A program made the position numbers and the translations under genes. The notes beneath the pieces were generated by a model. The model did not search any database. It was not told where the DNA came from and saw only the letters and a program-made list of their open reading frames with translations. DNA of 64,000 nucleotides from Bacillus tequilensis KCTC 13622. GTDB lineage: Bacteria > Bacillota > Bacilli > Bacillales > Bacillaceae. The stretch spans positions 620,001 to 684,000 of the forward strand of contig NZ_AYTO01000034.1 of NCBI RefSeq assembly GCF_000507145.1, read 5' to 3'. Position 1 is the stretch's first letter. Every line of letters begins with the position of its first letter. This document shows positions 7,226 through 16,348 of this stretch, piece after piece.

Positions 7226-8584
7226 TTAGATGTATTGTTTTTGTGAATAACGTTTTTGCAGTTTTGCCAGCCTGAAAAACAGCCCAACTGCTCCGGCAGC
7301 AAGCCCTGTAATTAATCCGATCCAATAGCCGAACGCTCCGAGGCTTGTAAAGGTGCCGACCGCATAACCGACCGGCAGCCCGATGACCCAGTAAGAGACA
7401 AAAGCGGCAGCAAGCGTGTAGTTCACATCTTTGTACCCTCGAAGCGCTCCCTGAATCGGCGCGGCGACAGCATCAGAAAGCTGAAAAAACAGCGCGAAAA
7501 TTAAAAAGTGCTGTGTCAGCCGAAGCACATCGGGATCAGAAGTGTACATGCCGGCAATTTGCTCTCTGAACAAAAGGATACAGGCAGCAGTTAATAAAGA
7601 AAAGCCGATCGCCATCATGATCCCGATTAAGCTGTATGAGCGCGCATCCTTAAAACGGGCTGCACCGGCTTCAAAACCGACCACAATAGTTAAAGCCATG
7701 GATACGCTGAGCGGCAGCATATATAAAAGCGAAGCAAAGTTCATGGCTGCCTGATGGGATGCGATGGTCACTGTATCAAAATGGCTCATCAAAAGCGTGA
7801 CAGCTGCGAAAATGCTCGTTTCAAAAAATACAGCGAATCCAATAGGCAGCCCGATTTTGAGCATATTTTTGCATGCGTTCCAGGAGAATTTATACATTGT
7901 ACGGAAAATCCCATATTCGGAAAACGGCGTGGATTTACGAATAATGAAAAAACTGATGATGCAGATACACCAATATGTAAGCGCAGACGCTAGCCCGGCA
8001 CCGACGCCGCCAAGAGCCGGCATTCCGAATTTCCCGAAGATGAAAACGTAATTCAACACAAAATTGATCGGCAGAGAACTGAGTGTAATCATCATTGTGA
8101 CTTTCGTTTTCCCTAATGAGTCAATGAATGATCTCAAAACAGTGTAAACAAATAAAGGGAAAATCCCTAGCGATAAAAAGCCTAAAAAGTGTTTAGCAAT
8201 CTGGTGTACGTGTGTCTCAAGGTGCAATCGCCCGAGAATAAGGTCCACTGCAGCATATCCAATCGCTAAAACGGCGATGCTAAGAAGCGCGGCCACGTAC
8301 ACAGCCTGTAAAACAGTAAAGGGAATTTTTTGTTTTTTTCCAGCGCCTAATAACTGAGCGACAATCGGGGTGACCGCCATTAATATGCCTGCAAGTCCTG
8401 TGTAAACAGGGGTCCAAAGACTCGAGCCAATAGCCACACCGGCTAAATCAGCGGGGCTGACTTTCCCTGACATTACGGTATCTAAAAACGTCATCAGGGA
8501 GAGCCCCGCCTGGGTAATAAATATTGGAATGAATATGTGCAAAAGCTGTTTGATCTTTTGCCTGGCGTTTTGAGTTTCTTTCAT
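7226..8584 (-). CDS. yojI: YojI, MATE-family multidrug/Na+ antiporter
   Basis: A 452-residue protein with about 12 predicted membrane segments and the features of the NorM branch of the MATE family: the early FITQAGLSLMTFLDTVMSGK segment and an internal repeat from about residue 235 (NMLKIGLPIGFAVFFETSIF). It probably exports cationic drugs in exchange for Na+ or H+. GGAGATCAATGT precedes the ATG. Upstream lies a 36-codon gene on the same strand and downstream rsbRC. Confidence 0.9.
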   Translation of the reverse strand: MKETQNARQKIKQLLHIFIPIFITQAGLSLMTFLDTVMSGKVSPADLAGVAIGSSLWTPVYTGLAGILMAVTPIVAQLLGAGKKQKIPFTVLQAVYVAALLSIAVLAIGYAAVDLILGRLHLETHVHQIAKHFLGFLSLGIFPLFVYTVLRSFIDSLGKTKVTMMITLSSLPINFVLNYVFIFGKFGMPALGGVGAGLASALTYWCICIISFFIIRKSTPFSEYGIFRTMYKFSWNACKNMLKIGLPIGFAVFFETSIFAAVTLLMSHFDTVTIASHQAAMNFASLLYMLPLSVSMALTIVVGFEAGAARFKDARSYSLIGIMMAIGFSLLTAACILLFREQIAGMYTSDPDVLRLTQHFLIFALFFQLSDAVAAPIQGALRGYKDVNYTLAAAFVSYWVIGLPVGYAVGTFTSLGAFGYWIGLITGLAAGAVGLFFRLAKLQKRYSQKQYI

Positions 8585-8659
8585 ACATTGATCTCCGTTT
8601 CTTTTTCATAACGAGAGAAATTATAACATTTTATGTATAAAAAGCAATGAACGCCGGAC

Positions 8660-8770
8660 CTATTCTTTTTTTGTCGGTTTCGTTTTTCGAAACATTTGGG
8701 CATAAATAAAAGAAAGTGAGATCACGCCTAAAAAGGTGCAAACATACTGAATGATTCTTTCGATTTCCAT
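8660..8770 (-). CDS. 36-residue single-pass membrane protein upstream of yojI
   Basis: A short ORF, MEIERIIQYVCTFLGVIS to KPTKKE, runs from ATG at 8770 to TAG at 8660. It has an excellent ribosome site (TAAGGAGGG, 9 bases before ATG), one hydrophobic segment (residues 6-26) and a basic tail (RKTKPTKKE). It reads in the same direction as yojI, 75 bases upstream of it. I do not recognise it. The composition fits a genuine small membrane protein, possibly a pump partner, but this is inference. Confidence 0.6.
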   Translation of the reverse strand: MEIERIIQYVCTFLGVISLSFIYAQMFRKTKPTKKE

Positions 8771-8860
8771 TCTTTACATCCCTCCTTACCAATAGAATGT
8801 GCATCATTAAGACAAGCATGCGTGAAAAGTTGGAGAAATTTGAATAGGGGATGAAGGGCT

Positions 8861-9475
8861 ATGCGTTATGAGCAAATGTCAGAAAATGCATTCAAGGGAA
8901 AAATACAAGTGTATTTAGAGCAAATACTAGGTGATGCGTCACTCATCTTAAAAACGCTTCACGAAAAAGACCAGTGCCTTCTATGTGAGTTAGATGATTT
9001 AGGCCACATTTTTCAAGATATGCAGGGCATCGCATCGTCCTTTTATTTGCAGTCATACATTGAACAATTTACGCCGGCATTTATTGAATTGGCCAAGGCG
9101 ATCAAAGCACTTTCGGAACATAAACATGGTGCTTTAATAGTGATTGAAAGAGCAGATCCAGTTGAGCATTTTATACAAAAAGGGACTTCCCTTCATGCGG
9201 AGATCAGCGCTTCATTAATTGAGAGCATTTTTTTTCCGGGAAACCCTCTTCATGACGGCGCTTTATTGGTTAGAGAAAATAAACTTGTGTCAGCAGCCAA
9301 TGTACTCCCGCTGACAACAAAAGAAGTGGATGTCCATTTGGGAACCCGGCACCGCGCGGCTCTTGGTATGTCGGGTCATACAGATGCGCTTGTGCTCGTT
9401 GTTTCAGAAGAGACGGGGAAGATGTCGTTTGCGAAAGACGGCGTATTATATCCGGTGATTTCGCCAAGAACGTAA
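8861..9475 (+). CDS. cdaS: CdaS, sporulation-type diadenylate cyclase
   Basis: A 204-residue diadenylate cyclase (DisA_N domain, about residues 70-200) that joins two ATP into cyclic di-AMP. The catalytic DGA motif is at 132-134 (HDGALLV) and the RHR motif at 163-165 (GTRHRAALG). The first 60 or so residues form the helical N-terminal region known to restrain CdaS activity. In B. subtilis this enzyme is made in the forespore and is needed for efficient germination. No membrane segment, so cytosolic. The start has GAAGGGCT close upstream. Confidence 0.93.
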   Translation: MRYEQMSENAFKGKIQVYLEQILGDASLILKTLHEKDQCLLCELDDLGHIFQDMQGIASSFYLQSYIEQFTPAFIELAKAIKALSEHKHGALIVIERADPVEHFIQKGTSLHAEISASLIESIFFPGNPLHDGALLVRENKLVSAANVLPLTTKEVDVHLGTRHRAALGMSGHTDALVLVVSEETGKMSFAKDGVLYPVISPRT

Positions 9476-9541
9476 AAATAATGAAAAGGACCTGACTAAA
9501 AATCCTGTCATGCGACAAAATGACTACATTCGGATCATTTT

Positions 9542-9576
9542 TAAAGCATTCACTTTAAGCTGAATGCTTTTTGTTT
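9542..9576 (+). terminator. Terminator after cdaS
   Basis: AAAGCATTCA pairs with TGAATGCTTT around CTTTAAGC, followed by TTTGTTTTG. Confidence 0.75.
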
Positions 9577-9709
9577 TGAAGACAGGAAATATAAACCGGT
9601 AGAAAAGTTATATTAAATGAATATTCATAAAGTTAAATACTTTACCTGATTTTGTATTTGTAGTACCGTATAAAATATTACATAAATTTTAAAGGAAGGG
9701 TGCTGCCGC

Positions 9710-10927
9710 ATGGCTAATGTATTAATGATTGGGTTTCCCGGTGAGGGACATATTAATCCATCTATCGGTGTGATGAAAGAGCTGAAATCCCGAGGAGAAA
9801 ACATTACTTACTACGCAGTGGAGGAATACAAAGAAAAAATCACAGCTCTTGATATTGAGTTTCGTCAGTATCATGATTTCAGGGGAGATTACTTCGGCAA
9901 AAACGCAACCGGAGATGAGGAAAGAGATTTCACAGAAATGATCTGCGCCTTTTTGAAAGCCTGTAAGGATATCGCGGCTCATATTTATGATGAGGTCAAG
10001 CATGAATCGTATGATTATGTCATTTACGATCATCATCTTCTGGCCGGCAAAATCATTGCCAACTTGCTGAAGCTGCCGAGACTTTCATTGTGTACAACCT
10101 TTGCGATGAATGAGGAATTTCTAAAGGAAATGATGGGCACTTACATGAATGGCTCATTTGAAGATTCGCCTCATTATGAAACTTATCAACAGCTTGCAGA
10201 AATGTTAAATGCTGATTATCAAGCAGGGATTAAGAAGCCGTTTGATGTTTTTTCTTCAGAGGGGGACTTGACGATTGTCTTCACATCAAGGGAATTTCAG
10301 CCAATGGCTGAGCAATTCGGCGATCGGTATATATTTGTCGGCCCTTCCATTACAGAAAGAGCCGGAATCAATGATTTCCCATTTGATCAGATTGACAATG
10401 AAAACGTGCTGTTTATTTCGATGGGAACCATTTTTAACAATCAAAAACAGTTTTTTAATCAATGTCTCGAGGTATGCAAAGACTTTGACGGCAAAGTTGT
10501 GCTTTCCATCGGCAAGCATATTAAGGCAAGCGAGTTAAACGACATTCCGGCAAATTTCATTGTGCGCCCTTACGTCCCACAGCTTGAGATTCTAAAAAGA
10601 GCCAGCTTATTTGTGACCCACGGCGGAATGAACAGCACAAGTGAAGGTTTGTATTTTGAAACCCCGCTCGTTGTTATTCCGATGGGAGCTGACCAATTTG
10701 TCGTCGGAAACCAGGCGGAAAAAATCGGTGCAGGAAAAGTGCTGAAAAAAGAACAATTATCTGAAAACCTTTTGAAAGAAACGATTCAAGAGGTGATGAA
10801 CAATTCAGTGTATGCTGAAAAGGCGAAAGAAATTGGGCAATCACTGAAAGCGGCAGGCGGTTCTAAAAAAGCGGCCGATAGTATTCTTGAATTCTTGAAA
10901 CACAAAAAGCAATCAGTTAACGCATAG
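9710..10927 (+). CDS. yojK: YojK, GT1-family (macrolide-type) UDP-glycosyltransferase
   Basis: A 405-residue GT-B fold enzyme. The N-terminal MIGFPGEGHINPS segment is the acceptor-domain start seen in OleD/MGT-type glycosyltransferases, and HGGMNSTSEGLYFETPLVV (about residue 303 on) followed by PMGADQFVVGNQ is the UDP-sugar-binding signature. Such Bacillus enzymes transfer glucose to macrolides and flavonoid-like phenols. Natural acceptor unknown. It stands alone with its own AAGGAAGGGTG ribosome site and a terminator at 10930. Confidence 0.9.
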   Translation: MANVLMIGFPGEGHINPSIGVMKELKSRGENITYYAVEEYKEKITALDIEFRQYHDFRGDYFGKNATGDEERDFTEMICAFLKACKDIAAHIYDEVKHESYDYVIYDHHLLAGKIIANLLKLPRLSLCTTFAMNEEFLKEMMGTYMNGSFEDSPHYETYQQLAEMLNADYQAGIKKPFDVFSSEGDLTIVFTSREFQPMAEQFGDRYIFVGPSITERAGINDFPFDQIDNENVLFISMGTIFNNQKQFFNQCLEVCKDFDGKVVLSIGKHIKASELNDIPANFIVRPYVPQLEILKRASLFVTHGGMNSTSEGLYFETPLVVIPMGADQFVVGNQAEKIGAGKVLKKEQLSENLLKETIQEVMNNSVYAEKAKEIGQSLKAAGGSKKAADSILEFLKHKKQSVNA

Positions 10928-10929
10928 GG

Positions 10930-10966
10930 AAAAGCCTGTTCTGACCAATAGAACAGGCTTTATATT
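10930..10966 (+). terminator. Terminator after yojK
   Basis: AAAGCCTGTTCT pairs with AGAACAGGCTTT, then TATATTTTTTC. Confidence 0.85.
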
Positions 10967-11291
10967 TTTTCGTGAAGGGATTTGGCATGCCGATAGAGAA
11001 TGATAAGAAAAACAGACAAGAAAGGAGGAAAATCTGCTCCATTCATCAATAGAAAACCATCATTTTTACCCCCGCTTAAATAGTGCCTTAGACCTTCGAA
11101 AAATATATACAGCTTATGTAAAATGTTAGGTGTTTATTTGAAAGTTTAAGGTCGAACATTGCTGACATATACTGCCGAATGATTGAAAAGGGTGTAACTC
11201 GTTAAAAAAGTGACGATAAAATTGATGTGTGCCATTTTTGGAAACAAAATGCTAGCTGTTTATGCAAAAAACGGTTTAGGAGGTTGAATGA
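10967..11291. other. Upstream region of cwlS
   Basis: No ORF supported. It is AT-rich and long enough for several promoters; sigma-H and sigma-D control of cwlS is reported in B. subtilis. I could not find a convincing sigma-D element (TAAA-N15-GCCGATAT); a GCCGATAG at 10989-10996 lacks the -35 half at the right distance. Confidence 0.4.
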
Positions 11292-12530
<1,239 letters not shown>

Positions 12531-12542
12531 AAATGAGTATGA

Positions 12543-12572
12543 TGAAAAAGCCTTTATATAGGCTTTTTTGTT
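12543..12572 (+). terminator. Terminator after cwlS
   Basis: AAAAAGCCT/AGGCTTTTTT with TTATAT loop, then TTTGTTTATTT. Confidence 0.8.
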
Positions 12573-12624
12573 TATTTCGGACAATGATTGACCACACTGT
12601 TAGAAAAAACAAGGGGGAGACAGT

Positions 12625-13215
12625 ATGTACCGTCTCTTGCTGTTGATGATGCTGACGGCACTGGGAGTTGCGGGATGCGGACAAAAAAAACCTCCGGACC
12701 CTCCTAAGCGGGTGCCGGAAAAAAAGGCGGTTGAAACATCCGCATTTGGTCATCATGTCCAGCTGGTCAATCGTGAAGGCAAAGCAATCGGTTTTATAGA
12801 AATTAAAGAATCAGATGACGAAGGCCTCGATATTCACATCTCCGCAAACAGCTTGCGCCCCGGCGCTTCTCTCGGTTTTCATATTTATGAGAAAGGCTCA
12901 TGTGTCAGGCCGGATTTTGAATCAGCCGGAGGCCCCTTTAATCCGCTGAACAATGAACACGGCTTCAACAATCCGATGGGGCATCATGCCGGAGATTTGC
13001 CGAACCTTGAAGTCGGTGCTGATGGAAAAGTAGATGTGATTATGAATGCGCCGGATACCTCTTTGAAAAAAGGAAGTAAACTAAATATTCTCGACCGAGA
13101 CGGGAGTGCGTTTATTATTCATGAACATGCCGATGATTATTTGACAAACCCAAGCGGCAATTCAGGCGCGCGTATCGTCTGCGGAGCCCTTTCCGGCAAT
13201 CATGAGAAGCAGTAA
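12625..13215 (+). CDS. sodC: SodC (YojM), Cu/Zn-SOD-like lipoprotein lacking copper ligands
   Basis: A 196-residue lipoprotein: the lipobox VAGC puts the lipidated Cys at 18, so it is anchored outside the membrane. The Cu/Zn-SOD fold is clear (GFHIYEKGSC, SAGGPFNP, GHHAGDLPN, HADDY). Two copper-site histidines are replaced: the second His of GFHIH is Tyr88 and the bridging His of SAGGHFNP is Pro104. The zinc-side His and Asp124 remain. The B. subtilis homologue is documented as lacking two Cu ligands, so normal dismutase activity is not expected. GGGGGAG precedes the ATG. Confidence 0.92.
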   Translation: MYRLLLLMMLTALGVAGCGQKKPPDPPKRVPEKKAVETSAFGHHVQLVNREGKAIGFIEIKESDDEGLDIHISANSLRPGASLGFHIYEKGSCVRPDFESAGGPFNPLNNEHGFNNPMGHHAGDLPNLEVGADGKVDVIMNAPDTSLKKGSKLNILDRDGSAFIIHEHADDYLTNPSGNSGARIVCGALSGNHEKQ

Positions 13216-13221
13216 TATCAT

Positions 13222-13260
13222 CCAAGCCCTTTTGTATTGAGCATACAAGGGCTTTTTTAG
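13222..13260 (+). terminator. Terminator after sodC
   Basis: AAGCCCTTTTGTAT pairs with ATACAAGGGCTT (one bulge), then TTTTAG. Confidence 0.8.
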
Positions 13261-13302
13261 TATACTCGTTAATGGAATACGAATAGGAAAGGGAACCTGT
13301 CT

Positions 13303-14193
13303 ATGACAACTCAATTACAGCACTTAACATTGCCGGAAGATATACAGCAAAAGCTTTTAGCATATAAAGACCAGCCAATTTCTCCAGAGTTCCAGTCGCT
13401 CATCGGGACGTCAGGATATGAGGCGGAGGATGAAGCGATTTTATTTGACGCCATAATCGCATTAGCCATGGGAAAAAATGTCCTGCTGAAAGGGCCTACA
13501 GGCTCAGGAAAAACAAAACTGGCAGAAACATTATCCGGTTATTTCCATAAACCGATGCACAGTGTCAACTGTTCAGTTGACTTGGACGCTGAAGCCTTGG
13601 TCGGCTATAAAACGATTGAAAACCAATCTGGCCAGGCGACAATCGAGTTTGTTTCAGGGCCAGTCACAAAAGCAATGAAGGAAGGCCATTTTCTTTATAT
13701 AGATGAAATCAATATGGCAAAGCCGGAAACACTGCCTATTTTAAACGGTGTATTAGATTACAGAAAAATGATGACAAATCCGTTTACAGGCGAGGTTATC
13801 AGGGCAAAAGGAGGATTCGGGGTCATTGCAGCCATCAATGAAGGCTATGTAGGAACTGTTCCGCTGAATGAAGCATTGAAAAACCGTTTTGTCATCATTG
13901 ATGTGCCTTATATTAAAGGCGAGCTGCTGAAACAAGTGCTCATGTCTCAGTCAGCCCTGAAAGACGAGAAATTGATCGACAGATTTATCACGCTTTCCTC
14001 TGACTTGATCGTTCAGACCAATAACGGACAGGTGTCTGAAGAAGCAGCATCCATCAGAGCTTTAATCGATACATGTGATTTAGCCGCTTATATTCCGCCG
14101 CGTCGTGCTATTGAGCGGGGAATTGTAGAGAAGCTTGATGATGACCGGGAAAAGGCGGCCGTCCGAAATATCGCAGAAACTCTGTTTGAATGA
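13303..14193 (+). CDS. yojN: YojN, MoxR-type AAA+ ATPase
   Basis: A 296-residue AAA+ ATPase of the MoxR/NorQ group. Walker A is GPTGSGKT (64-71), Walker B is LYIDEINMA (about 130), followed by a sensor segment near AAINEGY. MoxR ATPases act as chaperones that insert cofactors or remodel partner proteins together with a von Willebrand A protein. The next gene, yojO, encodes such a partner and begins 10 bases after this stop. The target complex is unknown; odhAB lies next downstream in its own unit. Confidence 0.9.
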   Translation: MTTQLQHLTLPEDIQQKLLAYKDQPISPEFQSLIGTSGYEAEDEAILFDAIIALAMGKNVLLKGPTGSGKTKLAETLSGYFHKPMHSVNCSVDLDAEALVGYKTIENQSGQATIEFVSGPVTKAMKEGHFLYIDEINMAKPETLPILNGVLDYRKMMTNPFTGEVIRAKGGFGVIAAINEGYVGTVPLNEALKNRFVIIDVPYIKGELLKQVLMSQSALKDEKLIDRFITLSSDLIVQTNNGQVSEEAASIRALIDTCDLAAYIPPRRAIERGIVEKLDDDREKAAVRNIAETLFE

Positions 14194-14203
14194 GGGAGCT
14201 GCG

Positions 14204-16120
14204 ATGAAATTTATCAAATTTAACGACAGCACAATTGATTCGTTTTTATTTATGATGCTGACTGACTTGGCCAAAACACTCACCAAGAGTGAAGCGGTAG
14301 AAGTGGAGTATGGCGTTCAGTCCTATTACAATCCATTCGAAAAGAAAATCTATATGAGCCACTTTTGGAAAGACAGGGTTGCTGAGGACATGGAAGCGGG
14401 TTTGAAAAGCGATGTCTACCTGCGTTCAGTCGGAACGAGATATAGTTCACTGCACGAGTTTGCGAGCTTTTTGAATGATATCCATCGGCGTCTTCGTTTT
14501 AAAAGCTTTGCCAAGCAGCTGTTTATGCTGCTTGAGGACATCAGAATTGAGGAATGCATCAAACACGAGCGCCCGGGTACGAAACATGTATTTGCGAAGA
14601 GAAAAGACATGTACAGAAAATATTTCTCCACCCAGCTGACCTTAAATTTGGAACGGAGCATTTTTACGGATGCGCTCTTTTGCGCGATTTATGTCAAACT
14701 GACTGCGGAATCGCCGCTCGAAACCCTTCCGTTTATGCGTGAAGATATTGATCTGATGCGCCCGTATATTGAGCAGCAGCTCCTGCGTGTGTATGATGCA
14801 CATTCGACACGGCAGGTTCTGAAAATTGTTGAAGACCTCATGGACGGGCTTGAAGAGGTGCTCAATAAAGACATGCTGAACACCTACTTCTTTTTGCCTG
14901 AGCTTGATTACGCAAAAGCTGCAGAACAGCCGTTATTTGAAGAAGAGAAGAAAGCGCCGAAGCTGAGTGATGACATCACGCTTCCTAAAAAATCAGACGG
15001 CGATGAGGACATACATGAGGAAGACATGCCGACGTGGCACCGGGAAACAGAAGCACCGGCTAAAAGCTTCCTGCAATTTGATATTGAACACGGGGCGAAA
15101 TCAGATTTAGGGAAAGACGCTTCAAGGGAAGGCGACGATGGGGACCAAGCTCTTGGCTCTGTCCAAGGATCAGCCAGACAAACAAAACGGAAAGATTATT
15201 CCAAGCTGGAGGCGCTGGACTCCCAGAAAGACCAGCCAAACGGAGCGGGTATGGCTGACGGCAAAGAAAATAAATACGCATTTCCAATTTACAAAGAACC
15301 GCAGCCGGCAACAGGAGAAGAAGAGTTTTCTTATAAGCAGCAGGCAAAAACAATTGAATCGTATCAAAAGCGATTGAAACAGATGATTCAAAAAACGCTG
15401 GAGCATAAAAAAACACTGCCAAGAACAGACCTTCATGCCGGACGGCTGAACAATAAGCTTCTCCGCTACTTCACTGAACGAAATCCGCGTCTTTTCTACA
15501 AAAAGCAAGAACCATCTTCAGAAATTGACGCGGTTTTTACATTGCTGGTTGACTGTTCTGCCAGCATGTTCGACAAAATGGACGAAACAAAACGGGGAAT
15601 CGTGCTGTTCCACGAAGCGTTGAAATCGGTAGCAGTTCCGCATCAGATTGTCGGCTTCTGGGAGGACACAAACGATGCGACAGAAACAAGCCAGCCAAAC
15701 TATTTCAATATGGTTATTCCTTTTCAATCGTCATTAAGACAAGAGGCGGGACCGGCAATTATGCAGCTTGAACCTGAGGAAGATAACCGTGACGGCTATG
15801 CGATCCGGCAAATGACGAAAACAATGCTGCAGCGCAGCGAGGCACAAAAGTTCCTAATCGTTTTCTCAGATGGAGAGCCGGCAGCATTTGGCTATGAACA
15901 AAATGGAATTGTCGATACAAGTGAAGCGGTTATTGAAGCCAGAAAAAGAGGAATTGAAGTGATCAATGTTTTTCTCTCCAATTCAGAAATAGAAGAATCG
16001 CAAATGAAGACCATTCAGGATATGTATGGAAAATTCAGCATATTTGTCCCGGATGTCGATCAGCTCCCGGATGTTTTGTATCCGCTGCTGAAAAAACTGC
16101 TCCATAAAAGCATAGGATAG
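14204..16120 (+). CDS. yojO: YojO, VWA-domain partner of YojN
   Basis: 638 residues from the ATG at 14204, selected because GAGGGAGCTGCG lies just upstream; an earlier in-frame ATG would overlap yojN. The N-terminal two thirds is helical and charged, and the C-terminal part carries a von Willebrand A domain with the metal-dependent adhesion motif DCSASM and the later FSDGEP. It resembles CobT/NorD-type partners of MoxR ATPases. Likely cytosolic. The pair probably matures or disassembles an unidentified enzyme. Terminator at 16109. Confidence 0.9.
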   Translation: MKFIKFNDSTIDSFLFMMLTDLAKTLTKSEAVEVEYGVQSYYNPFEKKIYMSHFWKDRVAEDMEAGLKSDVYLRSVGTRYSSLHEFASFLNDIHRRLRFKSFAKQLFMLLEDIRIEECIKHERPGTKHVFAKRKDMYRKYFSTQLTLNLERSIFTDALFCAIYVKLTAESPLETLPFMREDIDLMRPYIEQQLLRVYDAHSTRQVLKIVEDLMDGLEEVLNKDMLNTYFFLPELDYAKAAEQPLFEEEKKAPKLSDDITLPKKSDGDEDIHEEDMPTWHRETEAPAKSFLQFDIEHGAKSDLGKDASREGDDGDQALGSVQGSARQTKRKDYSKLEALDSQKDQPNGAGMADGKENKYAFPIYKEPQPATGEEEFSYKQQAKTIESYQKRLKQMIQKTLEHKKTLPRTDLHAGRLNNKLLRYFTERNPRLFYKKQEPSSEIDAVFTLLVDCSASMFDKMDETKRGIVLFHEALKSVAVPHQIVGFWEDTNDATETSQPNYFNMVIPFQSSLRQEAGPAIMQLEPEEDNRDGYAIRQMTKTMLQRSEAQKFLIVFSDGEPAAFGYEQNGIVDTSEAVIEARKRGIEVINVFLSNSEIEESQMKTIQDMYGKFSIFVPDVDQLPDVLYPLLKKLLHKSIG

Positions 16121-16142
16121 CCCTTTATCCTATGCTTTTTGG
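16109..16142 (+). terminator. Terminator after yojO
   Basis: AGCATAGGATA pairs with TATCCTATGCT around GCCCT, followed by TTTTGG. Confidence 0.85.
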
Positions 16143-16300
16143 CGTTTCTTTTTTTAAATGATTAAATTTTTTGTTTTTTATAAAGGTTTTTTACTGTTTT
16201 GTGAACAATCAAGGTAGAATCAAATGAAAAACAGTGGTAAAATATCGTTGGAAGCGTTTTTATTACATAATTTTGGACACAGCGTTCGAAAGTTATTTTA

Positions 16301-16328
16301 AGATAGTGAATCATTCACTTGATTATCT
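16301..16328. promoter_or_regulatory. Nested dyad in the odhA leader
   Basis: A perfect 15-bp palindrome AGTGAATCATTCACT (16305-16319) lies 30 bases before the odhA start and is bracketed by AGATA/TATCT, so it could be an operator or an RNA hairpin near the ribosome site (GTTGGGGGT). A weak cre-like sequence (TGGAAGCGTTTTTA) lies upstream near 16250. No regulator can be assigned. Confidence 0.4.
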
Positions 16329-16348
16329 AAGTTGGGGGTAATATTCAA

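Noticed and set aside
10985..11000. Sigma-D promoter for cwlS
   Set aside because: GCCGATAG resembles the -10, but the bases 15 upstream do not match TAAA.
16240..16256. Catabolite-response (cre) site before odhA
   Set aside because: TGGAAGCGTTTTTA has two mismatches to conserved cre positions; mentioned only as weak.
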